A stretch of 64,000 nt of DNA. Origin: Desulforhopalus sp. IMCC35007. Its GTDB lineage: Bacteria; Desulfobacterota; Desulfobulbia; Desulfobulbales; Desulfocapsaceae. Within the stretch, counting starts at the first letter, position 1; every line of letters begins with the position of its first letter. This document shows positions 36,179 through 45,109 of the stretch, one piece after another. Made by a program: the position numbers and the translations under genes. Below the pieces are notes generated by a model. The model made no database searches. It was not told where the DNA came from and saw nothing but the letters and a program-made list of their open reading frames with translations. The stretch covers positions 99,635 through 163,634 of the forward strand of contig NZ_SWCN01000012.1 in assembly GCF_005116575.1 (NCBI RefSeq), written 5' to 3'.

Positions 36179-37864
36179 ATGGCAACCACTGACTTCCATG
36201 AGACTCCTTTTTTAAACCACCCATCTCCCGGTAATCTCAGCCACCAGTCTATCCTGATCAATGTTCTCCAGGTTGCCCTCAAGCCCCACCCTTTTCAGAT
36301 TAAAATCAAGAACATCCTTGACTATCTCATAGAACAAAAACATCTGATGCTCGGCCCCAGGGCCATTTTTTTTCTGGTTGACCATACCTCTGAGACAATG
36401 ACAATGAAAATTGCCAACAGATCCACCTCAGATAACGAACTCACCTGCGGAGATCATCCTTTTGGGATCTGTCACTGCGGCCAGGTTGCCCTGAGCGGGG
36501 TCCCACGATATTTCTCCACCCCGCCACCTCTCCACGATTTCTCAAAAAACCCGTATCCATTCCCCGGGGCCTATTATATTCCGGTAAAAAAAGATGGCCT
36601 TGCTCTGGCAGTTTTATCCATTTACGTGGCCAACAGAAAAGAACCCAGCGATGAGGTCAAAACCCTGCTGGAAGCAATAGCGAATATCTTTGCAGTCATC
36701 ATTGAAACCCAGCAAATGGATCAGCAACTCATCAGGCTGGTAAATGATCTTCGCATTTCCATTATCAGTCTGCGGGAGGAAAAAAAGTTCTCCGAGTCAA
36801 TCATCCAGGGCTTGAAATATGGTTTAATTGTCGCAAACCTTGATGGTAAAATAATAAAGAGTAATTCTGCCGCCCAGACAATCCTTAAATCCTTTACACA
36901 TCAGCTTGACGGTCAATATCTTGCCACTCTTTTCGGCAAAGAAAATACCGTAAAACTTCTTGAAGTTCTGCCGGCTGGCTCCGAACAACTGGACCGGGAA
37001 GTCTCTATCATCAATCAGGATGGCGACAGGAAGATAATTGGCTATTCCAACGTCAGCCGTGAAGATGCCCAGGACAATAAGGTTGGAGTTATCATCTCCA
37101 TGGCCGATATCTCAGAGCTTAAGTACGTACGCAAGGAGATGGAAAAAATGAACAGGCTTTCCACTGTAGCAGAGATCGCCTCAGCTGTTGCCCATGAGGT
37201 ACGCAACCCCCTGGCGGGAATCAAAATCATGGCCCAGTCCATTGAGGAAGAGGCCTCCAGTAACAGTGAACAGCTCGAGTGTTCCCAGAGAATCATTCGC
37301 CAGGTCGACCGCCTCAATGTTCTGCTCAGTGACTTTTTTTCCTATGCAAGGCCCGCAGAACCAAAAAAGCGTCCCACCCCATTATCCATAATTCTTGCTG
37401 AAACCAAGCCCCTTATCAACAACAGACTCTCGAAAAATCATATCAGTCTGACCGAGGATATAGCGGAGCGTCTGCCGCCGATAATAGCCGATTCCCATCA
37501 GGTGCAACAGGTTTTTCTCAATCTCTTCCTCAACGCCATAGACACCATCCGCCAGCAGGGCGAGATCACAATCACAGCAAAACTCATAGGCTTGGAAGAG
37601 TTATTGCTCTACAAAAAAGAGTACCCCGGACTTCTTGCCGATGTCCCCTATGTTGTCGTTAATTTCACAGATAACGGTGCAGGAATGTCACCCCATATAG
37701 CTGAACAGGTCTTTGAACCTTTTTTTACCACTAAAACATCAGGTGCAGGCCTTGGCCTCTCCATTGTGTACCGTACCCTGAAAGAAAATGACGCTGAAAT
37801 TGTTCTTCAAAGTGAGGAAGGTAAGGGAACGACATTCACTATTTTTTTCCAGGCGGCAGTCTAG
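36179..37864 (+). CDS. Histidine kinase with GAF-like and PAS domains
   Basis: A 561-residue cytosolic kinase with no membrane helix. GAF-like domain about 25-190 (GDHPFGICHCGQVA, with cysteines near 102 and 104 that could bind a metal or sense redox), PAS about 205-320 (GLIVANLDGKIIKSN), HisKA near 340 (SAVAHEVRNPLAGIKI, phospho-histidine) and HATPase_c about 430-560 (LFLNAIDTI, FTDNGAGMSPHIAEQVFEPFFTTK, GLGLSIVYRTL). It is immediately followed by the response regulator gene with no gap, so the two are a cognate pair. It is divergent from the tup operon. Signal unknown. Confidence 0.88.
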   Translation: MATTDFHETPFLNHPSPGNLSHQSILINVLQVALKPHPFQIKIKNILDYLIEQKHLMLGPRAIFFLVDHTSETMTMKIANRSTSDNELTCGDHPFGICHCGQVALSGVPRYFSTPPPLHDFSKNPYPFPGAYYIPVKKDGLALAVLSIYVANRKEPSDEVKTLLEAIANIFAVIIETQQMDQQLIRLVNDLRISIISLREEKKFSESIIQGLKYGLIVANLDGKIIKSNSAAQTILKSFTHQLDGQYLATLFGKENTVKLLEVLPAGSEQLDREVSIINQDGDRKIIGYSNVSREDAQDNKVGVIISMADISELKYVRKEMEKMNRLSTVAEIASAVAHEVRNPLAGIKIMAQSIEEEASSNSEQLECSQRIIRQVDRLNVLLSDFFSYARPAEPKKRPTPLSIILAETKPLINNRLSKNHISLTEDIAERLPPIIADSHQVQQVFLNLFLNAIDTIRQQGEITITAKLIGLEELLLYKKEYPGLLADVPYVVVNFTDNGAGMSPHIAEQVFEPFFTTKTSGAGLGLSIVYRTLKENDAEIVLQSEEGKGTTFTIFFQAAV

Positions 37865-39166
37865 ATGAGCAGTGTCCTTATAGTCGACGACCAGGAAGAT
37901 CTCCGCTATGCACTAACCAAGGTCGTACAAAAACAAGGCTACAGCGTTACCACCGCAGCCAGCGGTCAGGACGCCATGGAGATCCTTCAGTCAACGGTGA
38001 TCGACCTCATCTTCCTTGACATTGGCCTGCCCGATGTCAATGGAATCGATCTTATTCCGACCATCAAAGAAACCAGTGAAGATCTGGATATTGTCATACT
38101 CACCGGCCTCAATGATGCAAAAACCGCTGTCGATGCGCTGAGAGCCGGAGCAATTGATTACATCGTAAAGCCTTTTGAATTGCTCGAATTCACATCAATT
38201 CTTAACAGAGTACTGCAGGCAAGAATCAGTCGAAAAAAGGCGTCTCTTGAGCATACGGCAATCGGCCTTGACTCGATAATCGGTGAAAGCCCGGGAATGC
38301 ATAGAGTTAAAAAAACTATTCAAACCGCAGCTGAAGTGGATTCTCCGGTACTGGTTTCAGGAGAAACAGGAACTGGCAAGGAACTGGTCGCCAGAGCGAT
38401 TCACGAAAGCCGCTCAGGTACAAACGGTGTCTTTGTTAAAATTGACTGCGGAACCCTGTCGAACGCTCTTATCGAATCTGAACTCTTTGGCCACGAAAAG
38501 GGTGCATTCACCGATGCACGTCAGGAAAAAAAAGGTCTGGTTGAAATCGCAGCAGGTGGCACACTCTTTCTTGACGAAATAGGCAACCTCCCCATGGACT
38601 TACAACCCAAGCTTCTTCGCCTCATTGAAGAATCAACATTCCGACGGGTTGGCGGAGTAAAGGACATCAGCGTTAAAATACGTATTGTGGCTGCGACGAA
38701 CGCTGATTTACTCGAGAATATTGCCAAGGCAAACTTCAGGGAAGATCTGTACTACCGCCTCAACGTTATCCCCATCGCCCTTCCACCTCTTCGAGACCGC
38801 GGCAACGATATTATTTTACTCGCAGAGAGCTTTCTCCACCAATTTGCAAAAGAACTCCGACGTTCAGTTCAGGGCTTCAGCCCTGATGGGCTTGCACGAC
38901 TTCAACAACACAGCTGGTATGGAAATATCAGGGAATTGCGCAACACCATCGAGCGAGAAATCATCTTTAACAAGGGGTACTGGCTGACCATGAACAGCCT
39001 CACAGAGGAGTTCTCTGTAAAGACGAGCGACAAAGACCCTCTGGTCAGCCTGAAAGAAATGGAACGGCGCTATATCAAAAAGGTTCTGGCCAGGGTCAAT
39101 AACAATAAATCCAAGGCTGCCCGTATTTTAGAAATCTCAAGAACAACTCTACGGGAAAAGTTATAA
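37865..39166 (+). CDS. Sigma-54-dependent response regulator (NtrC family)
   Basis: A 433-residue protein: REC (1-120, acceptor Asp52 in LDIGLPD), AAA+ domain about 135-370 with Walker A GETGTGKE (166-173) and a GAFTGA loop that reads GAFTDA (213-218), Walker B GGTLFLDEIG and R-finger region, then a Fis-type helix-turn-helix ending just after TTLREKL. The glycine-to-aspartate change in the sigma-54-contact loop is seen in a minority of family members. The ATG directly follows the kinase stop codon. Target genes are unknown; palindromes at 39199-39242 are candidates. Confidence 0.9.
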   Translation: MSSVLIVDDQEDLRYALTKVVQKQGYSVTTAASGQDAMEILQSTVIDLIFLDIGLPDVNGIDLIPTIKETSEDLDIVILTGLNDAKTAVDALRAGAIDYIVKPFELLEFTSILNRVLQARISRKKASLEHTAIGLDSIIGESPGMHRVKKTIQTAAEVDSPVLVSGETGTGKELVARAIHESRSGTNGVFVKIDCGTLSNALIESELFGHEKGAFTDARQEKKGLVEIAAGGTLFLDEIGNLPMDLQPKLLRLIEESTFRRVGGVKDISVKIRIVAATNADLLENIAKANFREDLYYRLNVIPIALPPLRDRGNDIILLAESFLHQFAKELRRSVQGFSPDGLARLQQHSWYGNIRELRNTIEREIIFNKGYWLTMNSLTEEFSVKTSDKDPLVSLKEMERRYIKKVLARVNNNKSKAARILEISRTTLREKL

Positions 39167-39198
39167 CCTCCGTGAATATCAGGCGCCCCACTGCCAGC

Positions 39199-39242
39199 CT
39201 GGTCAGATTCTGACCAGATGTCTATTTTATGACCAGTCTGGA
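39199..39242. promoter_or_regulatory. Pair of palindromes upstream of the REC-DUF4388-LC7 gene
   Basis: CTGGTCAGA-T-TCTGACCAG (39199-39217) is a perfect 19-bp palindrome, and a second CCAG-T-CTGG is at 39234-39242; the half-site TGACCAG recurs. The centres (39208, 39238) are 30 bp apart, about three helical turns. They lie 32 bp after the NtrC-family gene and about 210 bp before the next ATG, a usual place for enhancer sites. Confidence 0.5.
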
Positions 39243-39448
39243 CAAGCCCGCTGAGATCGCCGCGAACTCTACGACAACCTGTCAGGCATCCTATTTTCTG
39301 GGATTACCACGCTTGACATTTAAAGCACATAAGGGTGGTCTATCTTTTGCTACACTATCGCCTTAAAGAGTATAAATCGCACAAGATGAAAGCCCCTGAG
39401 GCCCATCTCGACATCGCAGATTAATTTTAGCGTTCTACAGGTGAGTAT

Positions 39449-40678
39449 ATGAAAAGAGTCCTGGTTGTTGATGACGAAGAGGATATGCTCTGGATGCTCC
39501 AGAGAAACCTCAACAAGGGAATGACCGATGTTGAAATCCTCGCAGCCAAATCCGGAGAAGAAGCCCTGGCAGTTCTCAGCGATAAACCCATTAACCTTGT
39601 GATCACTGATATCAATATGCCGGGCATCAGCGGTCTTGACCTGCTTGTCGAGATAAACAATAAGTTCCCGGATACAGGCGTGATTATCATGACTGCATAT
39701 CCCTCAAACGCCTATGAAAACCAGGCAATGACGAGCGGGAGTCTGCGTTTTATCGAAAAGCCCTTCGATATAAAGGACGTGCGGACCATCGTTGAGAATA
39801 TATTGAGCCGTGGTGACAGGTTCCAGGGCACCCTCGACGGTATCGATCTCATTGATATCGTGCAACTCAATGGCCTGTCTCGGGCAACGGCTGCTCTTAA
39901 GGTCAGCACCAGTGACAGGGAGGGCATGATATATTTCAAAGAGGGTACCGTAGTCCATGCCATATGTGGAGATGCCACTGGTGAAGATGCTTTTTTTACC
40001 ATTCTTGGTTTCAACGGGGGCTCACTGCAGAATATCAACGGCGTACAGCCTCCGATGGTAACGATAGAAAAAAGTATTGAAGCCCTCCTTTTCAAGGCTG
40101 CCGTCCAGAGTGACGAGAAGTACAGCCGGAACGACACCGTCGCAGACCAGTTAGCAGAAGCCGAAGAACTTGTAGCCCTGCGGCTCGGTGAGACCTTTGC
40201 AACAGGCCAGCAGGAGGTAATCTTTGAAGCAGAAGAAGAGAGTTCCGCTGCGCCAGTAGATTCAACAGAAGAAAATACAATAGAAGATGAATTAACTACA
40301 ATAACTGAGGATTTTGAAATGACAGCGATTCAGAGTATTTTGGCAGAGTTCACCAACATTGAAGGCGTCCATACAGCATGTCTTGTTGGACGGGACGGTT
40401 TTTTGCTCGACAGCCTTGCAAGAGCGGGTATTGACGCTGAAATGATTGGTGCAATTGCCTCCTCGGGTTTTGGATCCGCTGAATCCATGGGGAATCAGTT
40501 GGGTCAGGGTGACCTGAAAATGACCATGTTTGAATTCGAGAACGGACCGGTCATGTTTGCTCCCGTGGGCGAAGATGCATTTTTAGTCATCGTGGCCGAT
40601 CAGGAAACGAATCTCGGCTGGATCAGGATCAGTATCAAGAAGAATTCAGCAAAGATACGAGAAGCAGCATCTCTTTAA
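39449..40678 (+). CDS. Response regulator with REC, DUF4388 and Roadblock/LC7-like domains
   Basis: A 409-residue cytosolic protein. REC about 1-120 with VVDDEEDML, acceptor Asp54 in VITDINMPGI and FIEKPF; DUF4388 (PatA-like) about 125-225 (LIDIVQLNGLSRATAALKV, GMIYFKEGTVVHAICGDATGEDAF); an acidic linker about 225-290; and an LC7/Roadblock-like domain about 290-405 (ILAEFTNIEGVHTACLVGRDGF). LC7 domains commonly regulate Ras-like GTPases such as MglA, and DUF4388 links receivers to them. No GTPase is in the window. A stand-alone LC7 gene lies convergent 59 bp away. Confidence 0.85.
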   Translation: MKRVLVVDDEEDMLWMLQRNLNKGMTDVEILAAKSGEEALAVLSDKPINLVITDINMPGISGLDLLVEINNKFPDTGVIIMTAYPSNAYENQAMTSGSLRFIEKPFDIKDVRTIVENILSRGDRFQGTLDGIDLIDIVQLNGLSRATAALKVSTSDREGMIYFKEGTVVHAICGDATGEDAFFTILGFNGGSLQNINGVQPPMVTIEKSIEALLFKAAVQSDEKYSRNDTVADQLAEAEELVALRLGETFATGQQEVIFEAEEESSAAPVDSTEENTIEDELTTITEDFEMTAIQSILAEFTNIEGVHTACLVGRDGFLLDSLARAGIDAEMIGAIASSGFGSAESMGNQLGQGDLKMTMFEFENGPVMFAPVGEDAFLVIVADQETNLGWIRISIKKNSAKIREAASL

Positions 40679-40737
40679 TACGCCAATCTCAACATCCTCA
40701 TGGGCCGAGCTGACCGCCGGCCCAGATTGTCCTATAC

Positions 40738-41133
40738 TTACAGATAATTCTCTTCCAGATAGCCACTAAACCGGGCGAACTCCACTTCATATTTTGTTAT
40801 CAGTTTTCTTGCCTTGCCAAGCCATTCTTCCCTGGTCGTCATCAGAAAAACAAAAAAGGGCTGCCCGTCCACATGACGAATGATAAAGTGGTATTTGCTG
40901 GTTGTAATTAAAATATCGTCAACAACCTCATCATCTGCCAGGAGATTTATTGCCTTTGCGTTTGATTTGACTATAGATGCAAGATAGGCAGCAGCAACAG
41001 CTGGCTCAATATCATCTCTTCGACTTATCTCGGCAATGGACATTCCATCTTCCACAGTCACGACTGCGGCCGCAAGTATGCCCGGAAGCTCCCCTGAGAG
41101 CTGAACAATGAGGCTTTGAAGTTGTTTAATCAT
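40738..41133 (-). CDS. Roadblock/LC7-family protein
   Basis: A 131-residue single-domain protein: GELPGILAAAVVTVEDGMSIAEIS at the N-terminus, then LASIVKSNAKAINLL and the strand pair DDILITTSKYHFIIRHVDGQPFFVFLMTT, all typical of the LC7/Roadblock fold. MglB, the GTPase-activating partner of MglA in Myxococcus, belongs to the same fold. It is convergent with the REC-DUF4388-LC7 gene and could form a hetero-oligomer with its C-terminal domain (inference). Confidence 0.75.
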   Translation of the reverse strand: MIKQLQSLIVQLSGELPGILAAAVVTVEDGMSIAEISRRDDIEPAVAAAYLASIVKSNAKAINLLADDEVVDDILITTSKYHFIIRHVDGQPFFVFLMTTREEWLGKARKLITKYEVEFARFSGYLEENYL

Positions 41134-41299
41134 TTACATTCCTGCATGGTAGTTAAAGTAGTTATAATGACTGTTAAAGACGTGGTAAAAGCAGTATACC
41201 ATCTGAAAAGTGTAATATGAAATCATTTGTACATAATAGTGTCGTGACTCATAAAGTCAGGCAAAACAATCACAAACCAATAAAAAGACGGGAAAAAGC

Positions 41300-41749
41300 A
41301 TGAGAGTAATCGTCCAAAGAGTGAGTCGCGCCCAGGTCAGCGTCGAGGGCCAGGTCATCGGCGCAATACAACGAGGGCTCCTTGTTTTTGTTGGTATTCG
41401 CAAAGAAGACACAGAAAAAGATCTGCAATGGCTCGCAGATAAAATCATACATTTGCGGATTTTTGAGGATACGGAAGGAAAAATGAACAAATCCCTTGCA
41501 GACATTGAGGGTGAAATGCTTATAATCTCACAATTCACGCTATACGGAGATTGTCGTAAAGGCCGCAGGCCCGGATTCTCAAATGCGGCACCTCCGCTCC
41601 ATGCTGAACCATTGTACCAGCAGTTTATTACAGAAATAAAAACCAAGGGGATAAAGGTTGCCACCGGAGTATTTCAGGCAGACATGCAGGTTGAGCTTAT
41701 CAATGATGGACCTGTCACCCTTCTCCTTGACTCAGAAAAAACAATATAA
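41300..41749 (+). CDS. dtd: D-aminoacyl-tRNA deacylase
   Basis: A 149-residue DTD, full length. Conserved motifs: [18 protein letters not shown] at the start, [21 protein letters not shown] and the terminal [10 protein letters not shown] (the Gly-cisPro element that selects D-amino acids). It hydrolyses D-amino acids, and glycine mis-attached to tRNA-Ala, from tRNA. AAAAGACGGG-type ribosome site upstream. It is followed at 94 bp by the M16C peptidase. Confidence 0.95.
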   Translation: MRVIVQRVSRAQVSVEGQVIGAIQRGLLVFVGIRKEDTEKDLQWLADKIIHLRIFEDTEGKMNKSLADIEGEMLIISQFTLYGDCRKGRRPGFSNAAPPLHAEPLYQQFITEIKTKGIKVATGVFQADMQVELINDGPVTLLLDSEKTI

Positions 41750-41842
41750 CGTTGTATCCATATTAAATGGATACAGCCTACAATCAGAGTTGGTACCTGC
41801 AGTATCTAAAACACCACCAATTAACAGGACAAGGATTTTTTC

Positions 41843-44761
41843 ATGACATTTTCCCAAGGATCGACCTATTCCGGCTTCACCCTCAAGAACCACAGATATA
41901 TTCAAGAGATTGATTCAGATGTATACCTTTTTGAGCATCAACTTCTGCACTGCCCGCTTCTGGCAATAAAAAACAGTGACAGCAACAAAACCTTTTCTGC
42001 TGCATTTAATACCATTCCAACCGATTCTACCGGAGTTGCCCACATCCTTGAACACTCTGTCTTAATGGGATCAAAAAAATATCCCATTAAAGATGTCTTT
42101 GGAGAAATTAATAAAGGCGGCCTGACAACCTTTTTAAACGCCATGACCGGCGGAGATATCACCTACTACCCTTTTGCCACAAGAAATTTAAAAGAATATT
42201 TCAACATCATGGATGTTTACTGCGATGTTGTCTTCAACCCGCTGCTCGAACGAGCGACCTTTGAACAGGAAGGCTGGCATTACCACCAGGAATCAGAAGA
42301 CCTGCCTCTGGAATACCAGGGTGTGGTGTACAATGAGATGAAAGGTGCCTTCTCGGATCCTATCCGTTACATCTTCCACCATGTCTACGCAGGTCTCATG
42401 CCAGGGTCGACCTACGCCCATGAATCCGGCGGAGATCCACAGAATATCCCCGACCTCAGCTACGAAGATTTTTGTGCCTTTCACCAGAACCACTACCATC
42501 CCTCCAACGGCATGTTCTTTGTTTATGGTGACGCCCCGCTGGAAGAGGAACTGGAGTTTCTCCAGTCTAAATTTTTTTCCAGTTACGACAAAAGTGTACC
42601 CAAGGCAACCATTGTTGAAGGCAGCCAGCCGACAGAACCGGTCTTTATCACCGAAAGTTATGCTGTCGATTCCAGCGACCTGAAGGAAAAAACCTTCCTG
42701 GCTGTGGGCACAAATATCTCCACGGTAGCCGAACGCGAAGAAAATACAGCCTTCCAGATTATCGCAAACATTCTCTTTAACTCCGACGCGTCTCCTTTGA
42801 AAAACGCCATCGTCTCAAGTGGCCTGTGCAAAGATTTTGGCGGTATCTACCTCTCAACATCCTCGTACAGGACCGTGATGCTCACCTACCTAGTGGGCAG
42901 TGAGGCGGAACACCGGGACCGTTTTTTAGAACTGTACAACGATTCGCTCAAAGAAATGGTGAATAACGGCCTTGATCATGAGCTGGTCCTCTCGGAGCTC
43001 AATAAATTTGAATTCAGTTTCAGAGAAGAGTCCTCCAAAGCCCAGCGTGGTCTTGACCTTATTGGCAAGGCCATGACGGGTCTCAAATACGAGACAGACC
43101 CACTGCAATTTCTCACCTCGGAAGAGCTCATTGCCTCTCTTCGCCACAAGGCGTTACATGAAGGATATTTTGAAGAGTTAATCAAAAAATATCTCCTCGA
43201 TAATCCTTCAAAGGTGACGGTCACCTTAACGCCAGATCCGCAAAAGCAAAAAATGAACCTGGATAAAGAGCAGGAAAAACTCAACCAGGCAGACCTTGCT
43301 GCAAGCCCGGAAGAACGACAGGCCAGAATCGACCGAACCCGGGAGTTGATGAAGCAGCAGCTGCAACCCAACAGCATCGAAACTCTCTCTCTACTGCCCC
43401 AGCTTTCACTGGATGATCTGACAAGCGACCTTGCCTTCCACGCCGTTGAACCGACAGAAATGTTCAACCAGCAGGTACTTGTGAGCGAGTTACCAACAAA
43501 CCATATCAGCTATATCGATATCGGCTTTGACATCTCACATCTCCCCCCTGAAAACCTGCCCCTTCTCGATCTTTTCGGTACCATTATAACCGAGATTGGA
43601 ACCAAGAGACTGAACTACCAACAGTTTGCCAAAGAGGTCGCCACCTGCACCGGCTCTCTCTCCTACTCCCTGACCAGCTATACCAGAAAAGACAATGGCA
43701 ATACCACCCAGCCGGTTTTCTGGGTCCATCTCAAGTGTCTGCCCGACTACCTTGAAAGGGCTCTGGCGCTGGTTTCAGAAATCTTTTCCTCTGTCTCTTT
43801 TGCAAATAGAGGTCGTATCCGGGAAATTGTAGGGCGGGAATTTGCCTGGGCGGAACACTCCGTTCAGAGTGAAGGGTACTCACTGCCAGCAGCCAGAGTC
43901 TTTGCCCATCTCAGCGATGCAGGCACCTACAATGAACTGTTCAGCGGTGTGACAGCCTATCAGGCCCTCAAAGATCTGGCGCTGAATTACCAGAAAAAAG
44001 AAGATGCTTTCCTGGCAAGCCTTGAACAAACCGCAACGCTTCTTTTTAACAAAAAAAATCTCATTCTCGCCAATACGGCTGACGCAAAAGAAATTGAACA
44101 ATTTTCAAAAGTTGGACACTGCATTGTCGACAGTCTCGGCAACCAGAATCTGAAACGAAATGGGGTCCCGACCCTTGACATCAAGAGACACGAAGCCTTC
44201 ATTACAGCGGCAGAGGTGGTCTTCGCTGTTCAAGGCGGCAACCTCTTTAAGAATGGAGCTGGTTATAACGGCCATTTTGAAGTACTGAAAACCTACCTGA
44301 GCCGAGATTACCTCTGGAACACCGTCCGGCAAATGGGTGGCGCCTATGGTTGTTTTATTCAATTTGGTCAGATAAGCGGCAACCTTGCCTTTATCAGTTA
44401 TCGAGACCCACAGGTGAAGAAAACCTACGACGCCTACAACGCAGTACCTGAAGTCGTCGCCAAACTCGACTTACCCACCAAGGTGATGGAACAGCTTATT
44501 ATCGGTACCTACGGTAATTTTGATCCACTCCAGAGTACGGCAGCAAAAGGTGCCACAGCAAGAAATGATTATCTTAATGGCATCACCCCTGCATTCAAAG
44601 CACAACGGGTTCAGGAAATTATTGCCACAAGCCCTGCTGACTTGCGTTCATTTGCTGATAATTTTGCCCAAATGACTCCTTTGAGCAACAAAGCAATCAT
44701 TGGAAATCGTAAAAAAATAGAAAAAGATGCCGAACTCTTCGAGGCTTTTATCGAACTATAG
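41843..44761 (+). CDS. M16C (presequence protease / insulinase-like) zinc metalloprotease
   Basis: A 972-residue protein of the PreP/falcilysin-type M16C family. The inverted zinc motif HILEH (His67, Glu70, His71) is followed about 75 residues later by YQGVVYNEMKGAFSDP, which supplies the third ligand glutamate. It has the usual four M16 repeats, with the helical linker at about 470-520 (ASPEERQARIDRTRELMKQQ). No signal peptide. Such enzymes degrade small peptides in a closed chamber. Length is typical. It is downstream of dtd on the same strand. Confidence 0.92.
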   Translation: MTFSQGSTYSGFTLKNHRYIQEIDSDVYLFEHQLLHCPLLAIKNSDSNKTFSAAFNTIPTDSTGVAHILEHSVLMGSKKYPIKDVFGEINKGGLTTFLNAMTGGDITYYPFATRNLKEYFNIMDVYCDVVFNPLLERATFEQEGWHYHQESEDLPLEYQGVVYNEMKGAFSDPIRYIFHHVYAGLMPGSTYAHESGGDPQNIPDLSYEDFCAFHQNHYHPSNGMFFVYGDAPLEEELEFLQSKFFSSYDKSVPKATIVEGSQPTEPVFITESYAVDSSDLKEKTFLAVGTNISTVAEREENTAFQIIANILFNSDASPLKNAIVSSGLCKDFGGIYLSTSSYRTVMLTYLVGSEAEHRDRFLELYNDSLKEMVNNGLDHELVLSELNKFEFSFREESSKAQRGLDLIGKAMTGLKYETDPLQFLTSEELIASLRHKALHEGYFEELIKKYLLDNPSKVTVTLTPDPQKQKMNLDKEQEKLNQADLAASPEERQARIDRTRELMKQQLQPNSIETLSLLPQLSLDDLTSDLAFHAVEPTEMFNQQVLVSELPTNHISYIDIGFDISHLPPENLPLLDLFGTIITEIGTKRLNYQQFAKEVATCTGSLSYSLTSYTRKDNGNTTQPVFWVHLKCLPDYLERALALVSEIFSSVSFANRGRIREIVGREFAWAEHSVQSEGYSLPAARVFAHLSDAGTYNELFSGVTAYQALKDLALNYQKKEDAFLASLEQTATLLFNKKNLILANTADAKEIEQFSKVGHCIVDSLGNQNLKRNGVPTLDIKRHEAFITAAEVVFAVQGGNLFKNGAGYNGHFEVLKTYLSRDYLWNTVRQMGGAYGCFIQFGQISGNLAFISYRDPQVKKTYDAYNAVPEVVAKLDLPTKVMEQLIIGTYGNFDPLQSTAAKGATARNDYLNGITPAFKAQRVQEIIATSPADLRSFADNFAQMTPLSNKAIIGNRKKIEKDAELFEAFIEL

Positions 44762-45109
44762 CCTGGATTATTCATCAATACAGTTTTGCGCAGGTCAAGA
44801 CACAAGCCATGAAGCAGGTAAGGTAGACTCCGGTAGCAAATTACTACAAGTGGCTTGTAACACTTCACCTGCGGAAATATGTATTGACCCGAAGGGTGAA
44901 CTTTTGATCTGAAACGAAAAAAACACTGTCTTCTGCGATAATCGATTTCTAAAAATGAAATCATGTGGTCAAATTTAAAATCACAATGACCATGAGATAT
45001 CCGGGACCGGTCGTCCCTTGAGTTTCCCTTGAGGTAATATCCCGGTTCTATGGCTTGCTTGCAGGCGTAGAACCGGGGATATTTACAATCAACTTCAGGT
45101 CACCTTAAC
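44762..45109. terminator. Spacer with terminator-like hairpin between convergent genes
   Basis: No gene. A long inverted repeat at 45037-45050 and 45068-45082 (ATATCCCGGTTCTA with TAGAACCGGGGATAT, one bulged G) and an upstream GC-rich block probably terminate the M16C and MscS-like transcripts. The T-run is weak on both sides. Confidence 0.5.

Noticed and set aside
39296..39316. Possible sigma-54 promoter upstream of the REC-DUF4388-LC7 gene
   Set aside because: The GG-to-GC spacing is one base short of the strict ten and the -12 part is poor.
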